A DNA stretch of 64,000 nt from Gordius sp. MW1 (taxonomy: Eukaryota > Nematomorpha > Gordioida > Gordea > Gordiidae), in NCBI GenBank assembly GCA_964036665.1, contig OZ038532.1, positions 7,998,001 to 8,062,000 on the forward strand, given 5' to 3'. Positions 10,926-22,480 of the stretch are shown piece by piece. Below the pieces are notes generated by a model. It saw nothing but the letters and a program-made list of their open reading frames with translations. It did no database searches and had not been told where the DNA came from. Within the stretch, counting starts at the first letter, position 1. Every line of letters starts with the position of its first letter. The position numbers were made by a program, and so were the translations under genes.

Positions 10926-11694
10926 GAGATTAATTTTTTGGTCAAATTTACCCTCATTTATTTCCAACTCACTATGGACCATGAGTTATTATTGGAGCTT
11001 ATAAAAACTCGCCAGTTAAACTTCTAATATAAATAATCATTCCATTTATTAACATAGGAGTGCAATATAAATGCTCAAAGATGCAAGTTCAATCAGATAG
11101 GCATCATTTAAAAATAGCAATCATTTTTAGAATTAAGTATTGAGAGAAAGCAACGTTTGGCTGCGGGCTCAGCTAAAGTATAGGAGGATTTATCGAATGG
11201 AGTAGTCACTAGAATAAAGTTTATTACTCGAAACTTTAGAATTGTGTTTGGGATTACAAAATAAAGACTTTGCTGCACGACTTTGTAAGGTGCATTTACA
11301 ATATGTGTATGAAAGGGTAACATTATAATATCATTCTTTAACGCTCTGCAAAATATCTAGTCTTAACTCTCAATGCTATCTCATCTTAACAAAATTTAAG
11401 AAATTATCTCATTGATAAATGAGGGTATTAAATCTCACGAAAAATTACACAATTTTATTTACAACTGGGTTTGCAACAGGATGCTGCTGCTTGAAAGAGA
11501 CAGGACCTACATAATTTGAAAGAAAATGACTAATTAGCTGTAGGCAATATAGAAACACGCTCAATTTTAGGATCATTTTATAGGCATTATGGTTCATTTC
11601 GAATAAACGCTAGCTAATTCAGTCATTGCGACAGTAGGCAAAAACTTAAAGGATTTTAATATTGATTCATAGTAGTTTAGACGAATTATCACAT

Positions 11695-11836
11695 CCATGG
11701 ACGTAGCCGGGATTGGGGCTTGAGGGGCAATTATGCTTCGGGGACGAGCAACATCATAATGTTTTGAAATTTGAGCTACAATCATACTAAAGTTAGGGGG
11801 GGACAGTGGCACCTCATCCCCTTGGCTACGCCCATG
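11695..11836. mobile_element. Family B MITE, copy B8
   Basis: Ends CATGGACGTAGCCGGG and TTGGCTACGCCCATG, imperfect TSD ATCACATC / GGCACATG (6 of 8). Confidence 0.85.
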
Positions 11837-11987
11837 GGCACATGTATTATGTCGAAGTTTAACTCGCCCTAATTTTAATATTATATGGAGTTAAAACTTA
11901 AAATTTTAACCAATTCGATACTTATTGACCATAAGTTAACACTTTCTACAACTAAAGACAATGTTTCTAATCAAAGATATTTTGAAT

Positions 11988-12600
11988 TAAAGATCTGCAA
12001 GGGCAGGCCCGGCGGGTGGGTACGGACGGGCTTAACAACTGATGGAACGGACTTGAGCCAGAGATTATATAAACGGTCATGCAATTACAAAGGCTTTTAA
12101 AAGTTAGACAATTATATAAATATATGATTAAATTATTAAATATATAGATTATTGATTGCTTAATTTTTTTAACCTCTAATGTTTGTATATCCTGTCGCAT
12201 TCATTCCTTTTTCAAGCGCTTAATTTGACTTTAAAACAATTTTATTCTATTTGCTATAGATTTTTGTTTGCATAATTAAAGATAATAGTTTTATATATTC
12301 TTTTATAAGCAAGTTTAATTAATTAATTACAACCAAAATTTTTGTGTTTAATTTTATCACAAATTTTACTGGTATACTTATTATTAGTGCCATATAATCT
12401 ATGTTTTTTTTTATATATATGTCAAAATATAAAATTCGGAGTTTTAAAAAAATTACAACGGGCTTGGGCGGGCCAAACGGGTATGGGCTGGCCGATAAAT
12501 TTGAGGGACAGGCCTAAAGTGTTAAAAAATTAAGGGCGGGCTCGGACGGGCCTTGAACTTTTGAAAATGGGTTCTAAAAACGGGCCGTTGTAGATCTCTA
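11988..12600. mobile_element. Non-autonomous hAT-like element, family K, 613 bp
   Basis: Left end TAAAGATCTGCAAGGGCAGG, right end CCGTTGTAGATCTCTA; near-matching 8-bp TSD TTTTGAAT / CCTTGAAT (6 of 8). Both subterminal regions are rich in GGGCGGGC, GGCCCGGC and ACGGGC motifs while the core is AT-rich. The copy at 20443-21750 shares the terminal layout. No transposase ORF. Confidence 0.7.
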
Positions 12601-12608
12601 CCTTGAAT

Positions 12609-13131
12609 GCCTCGCGAAAGATTGAAAAGTGTATGTAATCTCCTATGGACTTAGCGGAACTTTTACCACATACATTGCGATGATGATATAACGTTAATTT
12701 TATACGGGACCACAACGGTCCCTACCCCCTCAATTTCACCACCCATCATAGTAATGAGCAGGGCGGTCGGGGGCACGTAGCAATTCATTTAAGCTAATAA
12801 TCCCCGACTGAATATTAATTAAGGCATTAATAAGTCGTGGTCGTGGTGGTGGTACAAGGTTTCACAGCCATGCCGCCTACCAAATTAGCTTACCACACAC
12901 GCATTGCGTTGTGACGGAAGGAAGGGTTTTAATTAAAATTCAAATTACGACAATTTACAGGCTGGGTTTGCGTGGCATACTAATTAAGGAGAGCCCTCCT
13001 CGTTTTAAAATTGGATGGACTACTAAGAGGCGAGCGGGCGGGCGAAAGGTAATTAGCTGGACGAGGGAAGCAACAAACATAGGCACAACGCGAAGATAGT
13101 GATGTAATGAGGGAATATTAATAAGGGGCAC
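12609..13131. other. No gene recognised
   Basis: Mixed-composition unique-looking sequence with a GTGGTGGTGG stretch near 12845. Short ORFs on both strands at 12911-13218 overlap and have no recognisable product. Confidence 0.35.
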
Positions 13132-13289
13132 CATGGGCGTAGCCATGGGGGGGGGGGGCATGGAGGGGCGGCTGCCCCCCTCTAATTTCAAAAAATTGTT
13201 AAAATTTATTAAAATCATGGCTAAAATTTTAAAAAATGATCATTTTGCCACTCCCTAAATCATTATTGCCTCCGCGGCCTACGCCAATG
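13132..13289. mobile_element. Family B MITE, copy B9
   Basis: Ends CATGGGCGTAGCCATGG and GCGGCCTACGCCAATG with an exact 8-bp TSD AGGGGCAC (13124-13131 and 13290-13297). The core is in the reverse orientation relative to B2. Confidence 0.92.
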
Positions 13290-13879
13290 AGGGGCACTCT
13301 CGACCGAAAAAAATGTTTGGTGAGTTTATTATCGCCTAAAAGTTTTCTCTGTCCAACGGTCATAGTTGTTTGGGAGTTATATTGTAGAACCATAAAAAGT
13401 GTGGTTTTTACGCCGTTTACCTTTTTAATTAATAGACGCGGTTAAAAAACGTAGGAAATATGGTCTAAATGTATAATATAAATTATTAATAGATTAAATT
13501 AAACCTTTTTAAAACCCATTATATCCGTGTATTTAAGGATATAAAAATTTTTTAATTATCGACCAAACCGGTATTTTATTTCGAGCTCGAAACTCTTTTC
13601 GAATGAAATGTGTAAAATTCAAAAGTACCAAACTTTTTATAATAAAAGCAAATTGAAATAAAATAATCAATAAAAACGTGGTTTGGGGGGGGGGGAGCAG
13701 TAAATTACATTAGGGGCTAGCATGATACAGGTTAGTCTATTCAGATGATGGTTGTGGGGATTAAACCTTAAGGCGAGATAGTTACGGTTAATGAATAATA
13801 ATAATTAAAAAATCCACGAGAAGCAGGCATCGTAATTAGCTTAGGCCCGGCGAAATATGTTAATTGCCAAATCTCAAAC

Positions 13880-14083
13880 TAGAGGCCAGGGGGGGGGGTG
13901 ACCCGAAACCCGACCCGAACTCAGGGTCAGGGTAAAATTATTAACGCTTTTTTTTGTCGGGTCGAGTTCGGATTGAATAATTTAAAAATGCTCAAGTTGA
14001 TAATTTTTAACGTCTTTGGGTCGGGTTAAAGAATTTAAAGCGCCTACGGGTCAGGTTCAAAAAAGTGATTTTACAGGCCTCTA
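13880..14083. mobile_element. hAT-like MITE, 204 bp
   Basis: Ends TAGAGGCCAG and CAGGCCTCTA with an exact 8-bp TSD TCTCAAAC (13872-13879 and 14084-14091). The interior is built of GGGTCGGGTT / AACCCGACCC motifs. Confidence 0.92.
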
Positions 14084-14449
14084 TCTCAAACCACCATTGC
14101 CTTGGGTAGGATAGGCAAAAGTTTGTAAAAAAAACCCTTCAATTTATATTAATCACTCGATGTAAGTAGGACGACTGTCCCTTCTAAATTTGGAGAGTGG
14201 CTCCTCCAAGCATTAAAAATTCACTTATAAAAATAAAAGGCGTATTATTTGTTAATAAAATCACTAAGATTGCTGAGACATTCTTAAACTTTCCATTCAA
14301 CGCGTGACACAAAACAATGTTTTTTAAAAAAGATCGAAGCCCCCCCCCCTTTAAAACTTCGTAATTCCGTAATGAAAGCAACGTTATTTGTGCAAATTCT
14401 TGAATTCCCAAGTCTCTAACCACAAACAAACAAAACAACTTACACTCAA

Positions 14450-14720
14450 CCCGATACCTACCTACCTACCTACCTGAATTAACCTACACACACAGAGTAA
14501 GTAGTAGTAGCTCGTGCTGATAAAGTAAACAAAGTCACGTGTCGCCTCAGCCTGGCCTCCTCGTGCCGTGTCTCGAACACGCTCACCGCAGCAGTGTATT
14601 ATAATTACTTAACTGCAAAGACTCGCTCTTCCAGAGCATCTGGGTGCAGCCGGTGCGCATTAATAAGCGAATCGCGATGCGAGGTGGTAAATAGGAGTTA
14701 TATACATTATATATCTCATA
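14450..14720. promoter_or_regulatory. GC-richer block with CCTA microsatellite; possible regulatory region
   Basis: After a CCTACCTACCTACCTACC run come a GTAGTAGTAG tract, an E-box CACGTG near 14535, and CGCATTAATAAGCGAATCGCG. Base composition is clearly higher in GC than its surroundings and no repeat family explains it. It could be an upstream promoter or 5'UTR exon of the FNDC3-like gene; this is only inference. Confidence 0.25.
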
Positions 14721-14791
14721 TACACCACCCAGACCCACAAACAAACTAATATGATGTTCGTTCTAGGCTAATTGTGCGGTAGTGCTATGTG

Positions 14792-14925
14792 CATGGGCGT
14801 AGCCAGCATTGGAATCAGAGGGGGGGGGGCATAAAGATTTAGGGAGGGGCAAAATCATCATTTTTGCAATTTAAGCCATAATTTTAATAAATTTCAACAA
14901 AAGTACGGATTTAGAGAGCCTTCCA
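14792..14925. mobile_element. Family B MITE, copy B10 (truncated right end)
   Basis: Starts CATGGGCGTAGCCAGCATTG and keeps poly-G, GGGAGGGGCAAAATCATC and the core, then loses similarity after AGAGAGCCTTCC. A poly-C tract near 14950 may be its remnant. Confidence 0.75.
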
Positions 14926-14975
14926 TTTGTGGGTTGTTGCTGTTTAACGACCTACCCCCCCCCCCCCCCCAATCA

Positions 14976-16214
14976 AACTAGAAGGAGAACTACTAACTGC
15001 TGTGATGACAGAGTCGATGTCGCAAATCTACTCACCTTTGTACCTCATTCCCTTCCCCAAGCACAACGCGACACAACCCTCTCCTCATTTCGAGTGACGT
15101 AGAAAGAGTTTGATTAACATCAAGATAGGGAAGGGGGGGGGAGACTTTACCCTCAACAAGAACTAGGATGTAATGCAAGAGGTGCGGGTGGAAGTGGCTG
15201 ATGGATCGGAAAAAAAGATATTGATCGAATTGACCTAGTGGAACGCGGCGTTGACTTTTATACGAATGGGCGCGCGTTACAATTATATAAAAATCAAAGG
15301 TGTGCTTTAATTACTTTCAAACCCGGGCCCAATTATGAAATCCATATACGTGACCGGTGATAAAATTTTGGAGAAGAGGAGACGAAATTATTACTCGAAT
15401 GTGTAATACTTCATATAGGTCGTACATGCAACATAAACTTGAATTAGAGCAAAACACTTGAGAGAGTAGTTAGGATAAATTAGCCACCATAATAAAATGG
15501 CATTTTAAAGAGTCGGACTAGGACATTTTAAAGTGTGGGCTCAGGGGACAAATAAGCTTTGACAAATTAATAACACAACCCCATCAATCAAGCCAACATC
15601 ATAGCCATTAAAATCTATCAAAAGGACGTATGTTCTATGCTTAGGCTATCTTTGAAAAACGCTCTTAAAATATTTTTAGGCTCTTGCCTATAGGGAAGGC
15701 GTAGCAAAAATGTAATTAAAAGTTATGTTATTTTCCCAGATTCGACGCTTATAATCAAAATTAGGGGAAAACAAAGTAAACAAGTAGTGTATGTTCGCTG
15801 TGAAAATGCGAGTTCAACAATTTAATAAAAAGGTTTGGCAAGCAACACAACACACGAAGGCATGGGAAACGTATTAATTAAAACAACAAAAACTCTCATC
15901 GAACCGGATACTATTATAAGTATTGTAACAACAATAATTGTTAAACATTTGTTAAAGTTGATAATTCCAAATAACAATCAAATGGTTAAAATAACGCCTA
16001 CGCCTCCAACATGGTAAATTAGACAAGCTAACTTATAACAAATTATACTATAATACAAAAAATTCCTGAGATATTGAACGAGTAGATGCTATCTTTAACG
16101 AGCAAAAGCAAAATCACCACTGTCCCACACTTTGATAGAGTGAGAAAGCTAGGGAAGTATAATTAATTAATTACTGAGATTTTAAAATGTGAATTTAAAC
16201 TTGATATCCTCTTG
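14976..16214. other. No gene recognised
   Basis: AT-rich, largely unique sequence. The ORF at 15835-16017 consists of AT-rich simple codons and has no family resemblance. Confidence 0.35.
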
Positions 16215-16387
16215 CATGGGGGTAGCCAGATTTGCAACAAGAGGGGGAGGGGCAATATGAATTACGGGGGGGGGGGCAAAATGATGATTTTTTGAAGTTT
16301 TAGCCTTAATCACATTAAATTTTGACGATTTTTTGGATTTAAAGGGGATCAGCCGCCCCTCCCTGCCTAACTCTGACTAATCCCATG
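16215..16387. mobile_element. Family B MITE, copy B11
   Basis: Ends CATGGGGGTAGCCAGA and CTGACTAATCCCATG, imperfect TSD TCCTCTTG / TACTCTCG (6 of 8). Confidence 0.82.
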
Positions 16388-17220
16388 TACTCTCGATAGA
16401 TAAGATATAATGCTAAGGGACTAGAATTCTTCCTGGAACGCCTGGAACACTCAAAATGAGGTATCGATGCATTCGACCAAAGTTTAACTGACAAAATGTC
16501 TATGAATGTCTATGAATATTTAACGAAAATGCTCCTTGAGAGGGGTTTAGAGAGACGAAAACGTTAGGGTTAGAGTTAGATGCACACATTTAATTCGACA
16601 AATGCATTTTCGTAGATATTTATTTGTTTTTTGCTTTTTTGTCAATTGCAACTGAATCCAAAATGATACGCTGGTTTAACTTTTTATAGACTTTTTGTGT
16701 CTAAAACTCAGTTTTAAATTAATGATATCTTGAATTTTGCCAATTGCACTTCCAATCATCGGGCCCCAGTCTAGTTGCCAATGCTGAGTCAATGATTAGA
16801 ATGAATGCGCGACGATCGCGTTGTCATGTAATCGCTCGAAGTCTCAAAGAGCGATTTAACAGGAACATCATCGCCGCTTTTAACATAGTGAGCCGTTATA
16901 TATTTATAATAAACAGGTATACCATGTATGTGTGCTTAAAAGCCACTCACCACGGCTGGCTAAATATTCTCAAAGGGAGAGCCGGGGGGGGGGGTGAGGC
17001 AATCCTTTATTTTATTATAGAATAGCCTTCTTTAAATTGATAGGAAAAAGATCTCCCGAAGAAAAATACTCAGCAAGTTTTCTTTTGCGCCAAAAAATAG
17101 GAATTTTAATTGCCAAATACAATTATAAGGCATTTTCCGACACCTGGCCTCTGGCCCTCGATGAAGATGAAGAGTAGTCACGCTTTTTATTTATCTATTT
17201 ATTGATCGTGTTTTATATTA

Positions 17221-19118
17221 ATTGCTATGCAATTTATGGGCTCGTTTTTGGTTGTCCGTTGATGTCCGTCGTCCGTTGTCTGTCCGTTACCCTATCTATT
17301 TGCATTGGGTATATTAGGTTATCGATTTTTAATTGCTATGCATGAGAAAGAGGTGCCCCACCCCTCATCTCTATCTCCCTCGCTGTGTTATTTTTAGAAT
17401 TAATGCATAATAGGTGCCCCACCCCTCATCTCTATCTCTCTCGGTGTGTTATATATAAGATTTGTTAAATTATCTATTATATAAACATAAATAAAAGTTG
17501 TTTACTTTTAATTGCTATGCAATTTAACTAGTTATATAATAAGCATAAATAAAAGTTGTTTACTTTTAATTGCTATGCAATTTAACTAGTTTTTGTTATA
17601 TAATAAACATAGATAAAAGTTGTTTACTTTTAATGCTATGCAATTTAACTAGTTATATAATAAACATAAATAAAAGTTGTTTACTTTTTAATTGCTATGT
17701 AATTTAACTAGTTTTGGGGTTAGAATCCCGGAGTTTTTTTTGACTCTTATGATTGTTCTTGTTACTATCATTGATAATAAGAATTTTTGGCCGTCCGCTG
17801 GCTGCTGACCAATGAAAAAAATGACCATTGGCCAAAATGTGAATCGAAATTATTTTTTTCGTTTTTTTTTGACTATTATGATTGTTCCTGTTTCTACCAT
17901 TGCTATTATGACTTTTTGGCCGTCCGCTGGCTGCTGACCAATGTTATATAATAAACATAAATAAAAGATGTTTACTTCTAATTGCTATGCAATTTAACTA
18001 GTTTTGGGGTTAGAATCCCGGAGTTTTTTTTGACTCTTATGATTGTTCTTGTTACTATCATTGATAATAAGACTTTTTGGCCGTCCGCTGGCTGCTGACC
18101 AATGAAAAAAATGACCATTGGCCAAAATGTGAATCCGAGTTTATTTTTTCGTTTTTTTTTACTATTATGATTGTTCCTGTTACTACCATTGCTATTATGA
18201 CTTTTTGGCCGTCCGTTGGCTGCTGACCAATGGAAAAAATGACCATTGGCCAAAATGTGAATCGAAATTATTTTTTTCGTTTTTTTTTGACTATTATGAT
18301 TGTTCCTGTTCCTACCATTGCTATTATGACTTTTTGGCCGTCCGCAGGCTGCTGACCAATGGAATAAAATGACCATTGACCAAAATGTGATTCGAAAATT
18401 GTTTTTTCGTTTTTTTTTGACTATTATAAATTTATATCCACTTTTACCGTGTCCTGCCTGCTGACCAATGGAAAAAAATGACCATTGGCCAAAATGTGAT
18501 TCGAAATTTTTTTTTCGTTTTTTTTTTACTATTATGAATTTATATCCACTTTTACCGTGTCCTGGCTGCTGACCAATGGAAAAAAATGACCATTGGCCAA
18601 AATGTGTTTCGAAAATTTTTTTTCCGTTTTTTGGCTATCATTGACTTATAGAGTATCTGTGGGTACTGACCAATAGAGAAAAAGTGACCATTGGCCAAAT
18701 TTTTGATTTTTTTAATTAAAAATTGTTCAAATTCAACAAAAAAATTCTCCCAACAATTCTGCAAATTCTTAACATTGTGTTGTTTTATAATATAATGTTT
18801 GTTAGACCCATAATCACTAAAGGCCATAAAAACTAATGTAATACGCAACTAGATGCAAACACTAAATCTAACCCTTGCCTATATTACATTTTGCCGTTAT
18901 TACATTTTGCCTATAATGGAAAATTTGTATAAATAATTTATTAATCATTAGGCATTTAATACCCCCCCTATAGGCATTCTCGCCCCTTCCCACCTTTCTC
19001 GCCCATAAATTGCATAGCAAATATGATACATTTATACGAAGTACAGATGAGTCGTCCCCCCTTCCCTTTCCCTCTTCCCTTCCCTTCTCCCCCTTCCCAC
19101 GAGGGCCGAAGGCCCGAG
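17221..19118 (+). repeat. CCAAT-hairpin array unit (family D), single copy
   Basis: Three parts. (i) 17221-17460: ATTGCTATGCAATTTATGGG, CCGTTGTCCG repeats and two copies of GAGGTGCCCCACCCCTCATC. (ii) 17460-17720: tandem repeats of about 60 bp built on TTGCTATGCAATTTAACTAG. (iii) 17720-18720: tandem repeats of about 115 bp, each with CCAATGG, an A-run loop and CCATTGG, then TTTTTTCGTTTTTTT and GACTATTATGA. The distal end is an AT region, CTTTCTCGCCCATAAATTGC, and a hairpin GGGCCGAAGGCCC. The right arm of the 31.3-34.7 kb locus is the same unit. No transposase or complete terminal structure is seen. Confidence 0.8.
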
Positions 19119-19498
19119 TTTTTTTATATATATAGATTTTACCTAATAAAGATTTTTAACTTTAAAATAAAAAAAATTAAGATTGCAATTTACACATAAC
19201 CCATTCCTTATCTAAGCTACTGCCCTTTCTCGCTTTCTTGAAATGTTGAAACTTGGTGCCATTACATCGATATAAACCTTATACCGACTCGCGTCTGTAC
19301 ATGAGTGCTGTGGGGAGTTCGAGGTTTCGCTAATAGACTTATGGCTCAACAAGACTAATGGTCGACTTCCAACTGTTTTTCAAGTTTCGACCGAGCCTAG
19401 AGATCGACTAAACAAAACCCAGAAAATTTTCAGTCCCAATCCAGGCTACTACTCCCTTTTTCTAAAGTAATTCAAGGACCCTCGTCTATCTATAACTT

Positions 19499-19676
19499 AG
19501 TGTTTCAAAAAGACGTGGTTTCGTTGGTCGACATTTGCTTCCACTAGGCCTAACGGTCGACTCCGGTCTATTCTTCAAATTTTGACTAAGCCCAGAAGAG
19601 GTCGACTATGAAAAACTTAGGTTTAGAAGGTAGAGTAGACCATACAAAACCCAGGTCTTTTTACAACACAACACTA
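19499..19676. mobile_element. Family A MITE copy
   Basis: AGTGTTTCAAAAAGACGTGG at the left, GGTCGACTCCGGTCTATTC and CAAATTTTGACTAAGCC inside, and AAAACCCAGGTCTTTTTACA then ACACAACACTA at the right. A second related half-copy precedes it at 19320-19430. Confidence 0.6.
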
Positions 19677-20290
19677 CTACTATACCTGAAATTATTTCAT
19701 CTCCTCGAGCCTCGACCTAGTATAGAATCTATATTAAATTAAAAACTCAAAATGAAAGGGCGTAAGCTGCACTTATTAAAGCTACTTTGCCAAAATAGTT
19801 TAGAGTTTAGCCTAATTTTGACTAATATAAATGATTTTTTCCGTTCTGAATTAATTTTTTTGACGATTACATTTTATAGGCTATGTATTAAAGATAAGTC
19901 TCCGACTTTGGACGACCCCGGGTCAACGACTAGCGAAATCAGTGCAGTGCCAGCAAACGACGCCGCACCAGGAACACTCAAGGAGAACAGAAAGGGAGGA
20001 GTTTGATTGAAAAAAACAAAGAGAGAAAACAGAGATTTCGAGTGGAGTAAAAAGAAGACTGGGGAGGGGCGAGGCAACTTTTCTTAATGATGATCATGAT
20101 AAGAGCCATGGGATGAGCAGAGAAATGCCAGAAGAAGCAGCGAAAGTGAAATTGCTATTAAGCAGCTTTCATACTTCTGCTTATCACATGCGTAGTTTAA
20201 AAGCTTTTGCACTAATCTTTTTTTTAATTTATTTTAAGGTATAACCACTATAAAAAAGAATAGATACAAACTCAAATGAATATATAAAGG

Positions 20291-20426
20291 CACGGGCGTA
20301 TCCAGGGAGGGGGGCCGCCCCCCCCCCTAAAAAAAAATTTCCAATGCAAAAAGCCTTAAAAATTAAAAAAAATTATGTTTTGCCCCCCCGCCCCCCCTCT
20401 TAATCCACAACCTGGCTACGCCCATG
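20291..20426. mobile_element. Family B MITE, copy B12
   Basis: Ends CACGGGCGTATCCAGG and CCTGGCTACGCCCATG, imperfect TSD TATAAAGG / TAGAGAGG (6 of 8). Confidence 0.85.
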
Positions 20427-20442
20427 TAGAGAGGATTGGGAT

Positions 20443-21750
20443 TAGAGGGGGGGGGCGTAAAACGGGCCTGTTTAGGTGAATAGGCCCGCCCGTAATAAAA
20501 ATTTAAAAGCCCGGGCCTGGCCCGTCAAAATATTAAATTATAAGCCCGGGCCCGGCCCGCTAATTTTACAAAAAAATTTTTATTTTTATTGTTTAATTTT
20601 TTATTGATTGGTAAACAATATGTATGTGTTATGTTAATTAAAATAATAAATAGGTAATTCCCTGTCAGTCGAGTTCTTCTATCTTTTAAGAAACTACCTA
20701 CATAGAAATTTTTTTTTACAAGTGGCACATTGGGATATATAAAACCATATAAGCCAAATAAACTTATAAACCCTTACTTAAGGTTAGTAGAATGTTTTTA
20801 ATATAATTACTTAGCTTCTTGGCTTTTTCACTATTTGAATAATTAGTTATTGATATAAAATGAAAAAAAAAGTGATGTTTTACAAAAGTAACTTGAAGAA
20901 ATAAAATTTAGAATTTGCTTTTAAATTTGTTAATCATAATAAGTATATAAATTTTGGCATTTGACCGGGGTCAGATAGAGTAGATGTTAGCAACGGTCAG
21001 TATTAATTTAATGGGAATTATAACCAGTTTCGCAATTATCCAATATTTAGCAACAACCTAGACAAGTTGCCCAAAGAAATTCATTAAATCAGTCGGGCAC
21101 AAAAACAATAATGGGATTTGAGCTTGGGCGAGGTCGAAAAAAAGTAAAGCCAATCAGCGGTTATGTCCACAGCCATTAAAAACCCGTATAAGTTTCCACG
21201 GCAATTACTGTAAAATTACAAGTTGCACAGGACAGGACGGACAACCAAAAGAGAGCCCATAAATTGCATAGCAATTAATATAAATAATCTTATATAATAT
21301 TAAATTAATTTACTCAATATTGCTAGGGGGTATAAATGGAGAGGCAAGAATGGGCAACTGCCTCCCTCCAAATCCAAAAATCCATACGTAAAAAACATGT
21401 TTTGCTCTATCTAACTAAATGCCCCCCTCTAAGTTAAATTAGCTCCGCCCATGAGATCACAGATATAAATTACTAACATTTATAATGCGGGTTAAGATAT
21501 CGATGAATTAATGAACTAGGATGGAAATAAAATTTAACTTTCTTTGTTAATTCAATATATACATTAAATAGTTATAAATTAAAACACTTTCTTTTATACT
21601 AAACATAATAATTGATTTTGTAACGGGCTTTTAACGAGCCGTCAGTATAACTAGGCCCGGCCCGAACCCGTTAGGTTATATAACGGCCAGTCGTTTTATT
21701 TTCAAGCAAAAGCCCGTCCAAGCCCAGCCCGCGGGCCGTGCAGGTCTCTA
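20443..21750. mobile_element. Family K hAT-like element, disrupted copy
   Basis: Left part TAGAGGGGG then AAAACGGGCCTG and AAGCCCGGGCCTGGCCCG; right part AGCCCAGCCCGCGGGCCGTG followed by CAGGTCTCTA. Both ends are in GGCCCG-rich subterminal repeats around an AT core, as in 11988-12600. A family J segment (20945-21290) sits inside. No TSD was found and the left end is uncertain. Confidence 0.5.
20945..21290 (-). repeat. Family J repeat, copy 2
   Basis: Read on the minus strand: TTGCTATGCAATTTATGGGC, GGTTGTCCGTCCTGTCC, AACTTGTAATTTTACAGTAA, GGAAACTTATACGGGTTTTT and, farther in, GCAACTTGTCTAGGTTGTTG. Aligns with 9731-9960 and 29040-29390. Confidence 0.6.
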
Positions 21751-21825
21751 ATAAATACTGCCTTAAAAATAGAGAAACATTCAGGCCCACCAGCTCCCTT
21801 AGATAAGGCACGAGCGCGATGTAAA

Positions 21826-21980
21826 CATGGGCGTAGCCAGGGAGTGGCCCCCTCTAAATCTAATATATTCCTCAAAATTTAATATAATTACAACTAAAAT
21901 TATTAAAAATTACCATTTTGCCCCTCCCTAAATCATTATTGCCCCCCCCCCATCTAAAATCGATCCTGGCCACGCCCATG
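21826..21980. mobile_element. Family B MITE, copy B13
   Basis: Ends CATGGGCGTAGCCAGG and CCTGGCCACGCCCATG with exact 8-bp TSD GATGTAAA (21818-21825 and 21981-21988). Confidence 0.92.
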
Positions 21981-21988
21981 GATGTAAA

Positions 21989-22480
21989 CAAGGCGAGAGC
22001 CAAGGGGGTGGGGGGTGGCAACCTAGTCAAGGCGAAGCAACTAGCTAACTCGACCCACGGGCGACATGCTCCAATTACTTACTACACACACATAACTTAC
22101 TCTACTCACTCCACTACCTATCTCTACGCAGCCACAACACACGCGCACATAAATATACCTACCTGGGAAGGAGTTTGAGGTGACACTGTTACCCATGTTG
22201 CTGCGCGACAGGCGACAATAAAAAATTGTTGTTTTATCCTCCTCACTTACTACTACTACTACGACACTCCTCACTCAAACCGCATGCGGGCGGGCTGAGT
22301 GATTGGGTGACACAAGCCTAGGTGCATACATACTTACACATAAATACAACATCGCTATAACCTATTTTCTCTCTCGTTTTCGGTTTGTGTGTGCGTAGTA
22401 TTACATAGTATAACAGGATTGCCGCGCGTGCGGTGGAATTCGTGTTTAAAATGAGGCACAGTAACGCGATGCGAAAGGCA
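21989..22480. promoter_or_regulatory. GC-richer unique block, possible promoter or 5' exon
   Basis: Contains ACTTACTACTACTACTAC, CCGCATGCGGGCGGGCTGAG and CCGCGCGTGCGG in an otherwise AT-rich region and belongs to no repeat family recognised here. Overlapping ORFs on both strands (21918-22178 and 22041-22274) have no product. It may be an upstream promoter of the minus-strand FNDC3-like gene; this is inference only. Confidence 0.25.

Noticed and set aside
16744-17025. 93-codon plus-strand ORF with RRSRCHVIARSLKERFNRNI
   Set aside because: Open but alone: no splice partners, no family recognised, and it ends in a poly-G tract.
19752-20006. Possible exon (KDKSPTLDDPGSTTSEISAV) after an acceptor-like TTTTATAG
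   Set aside because: The amino-acid mix looks natural, but no partner exon or family was found, and the opposite strand is equally open.
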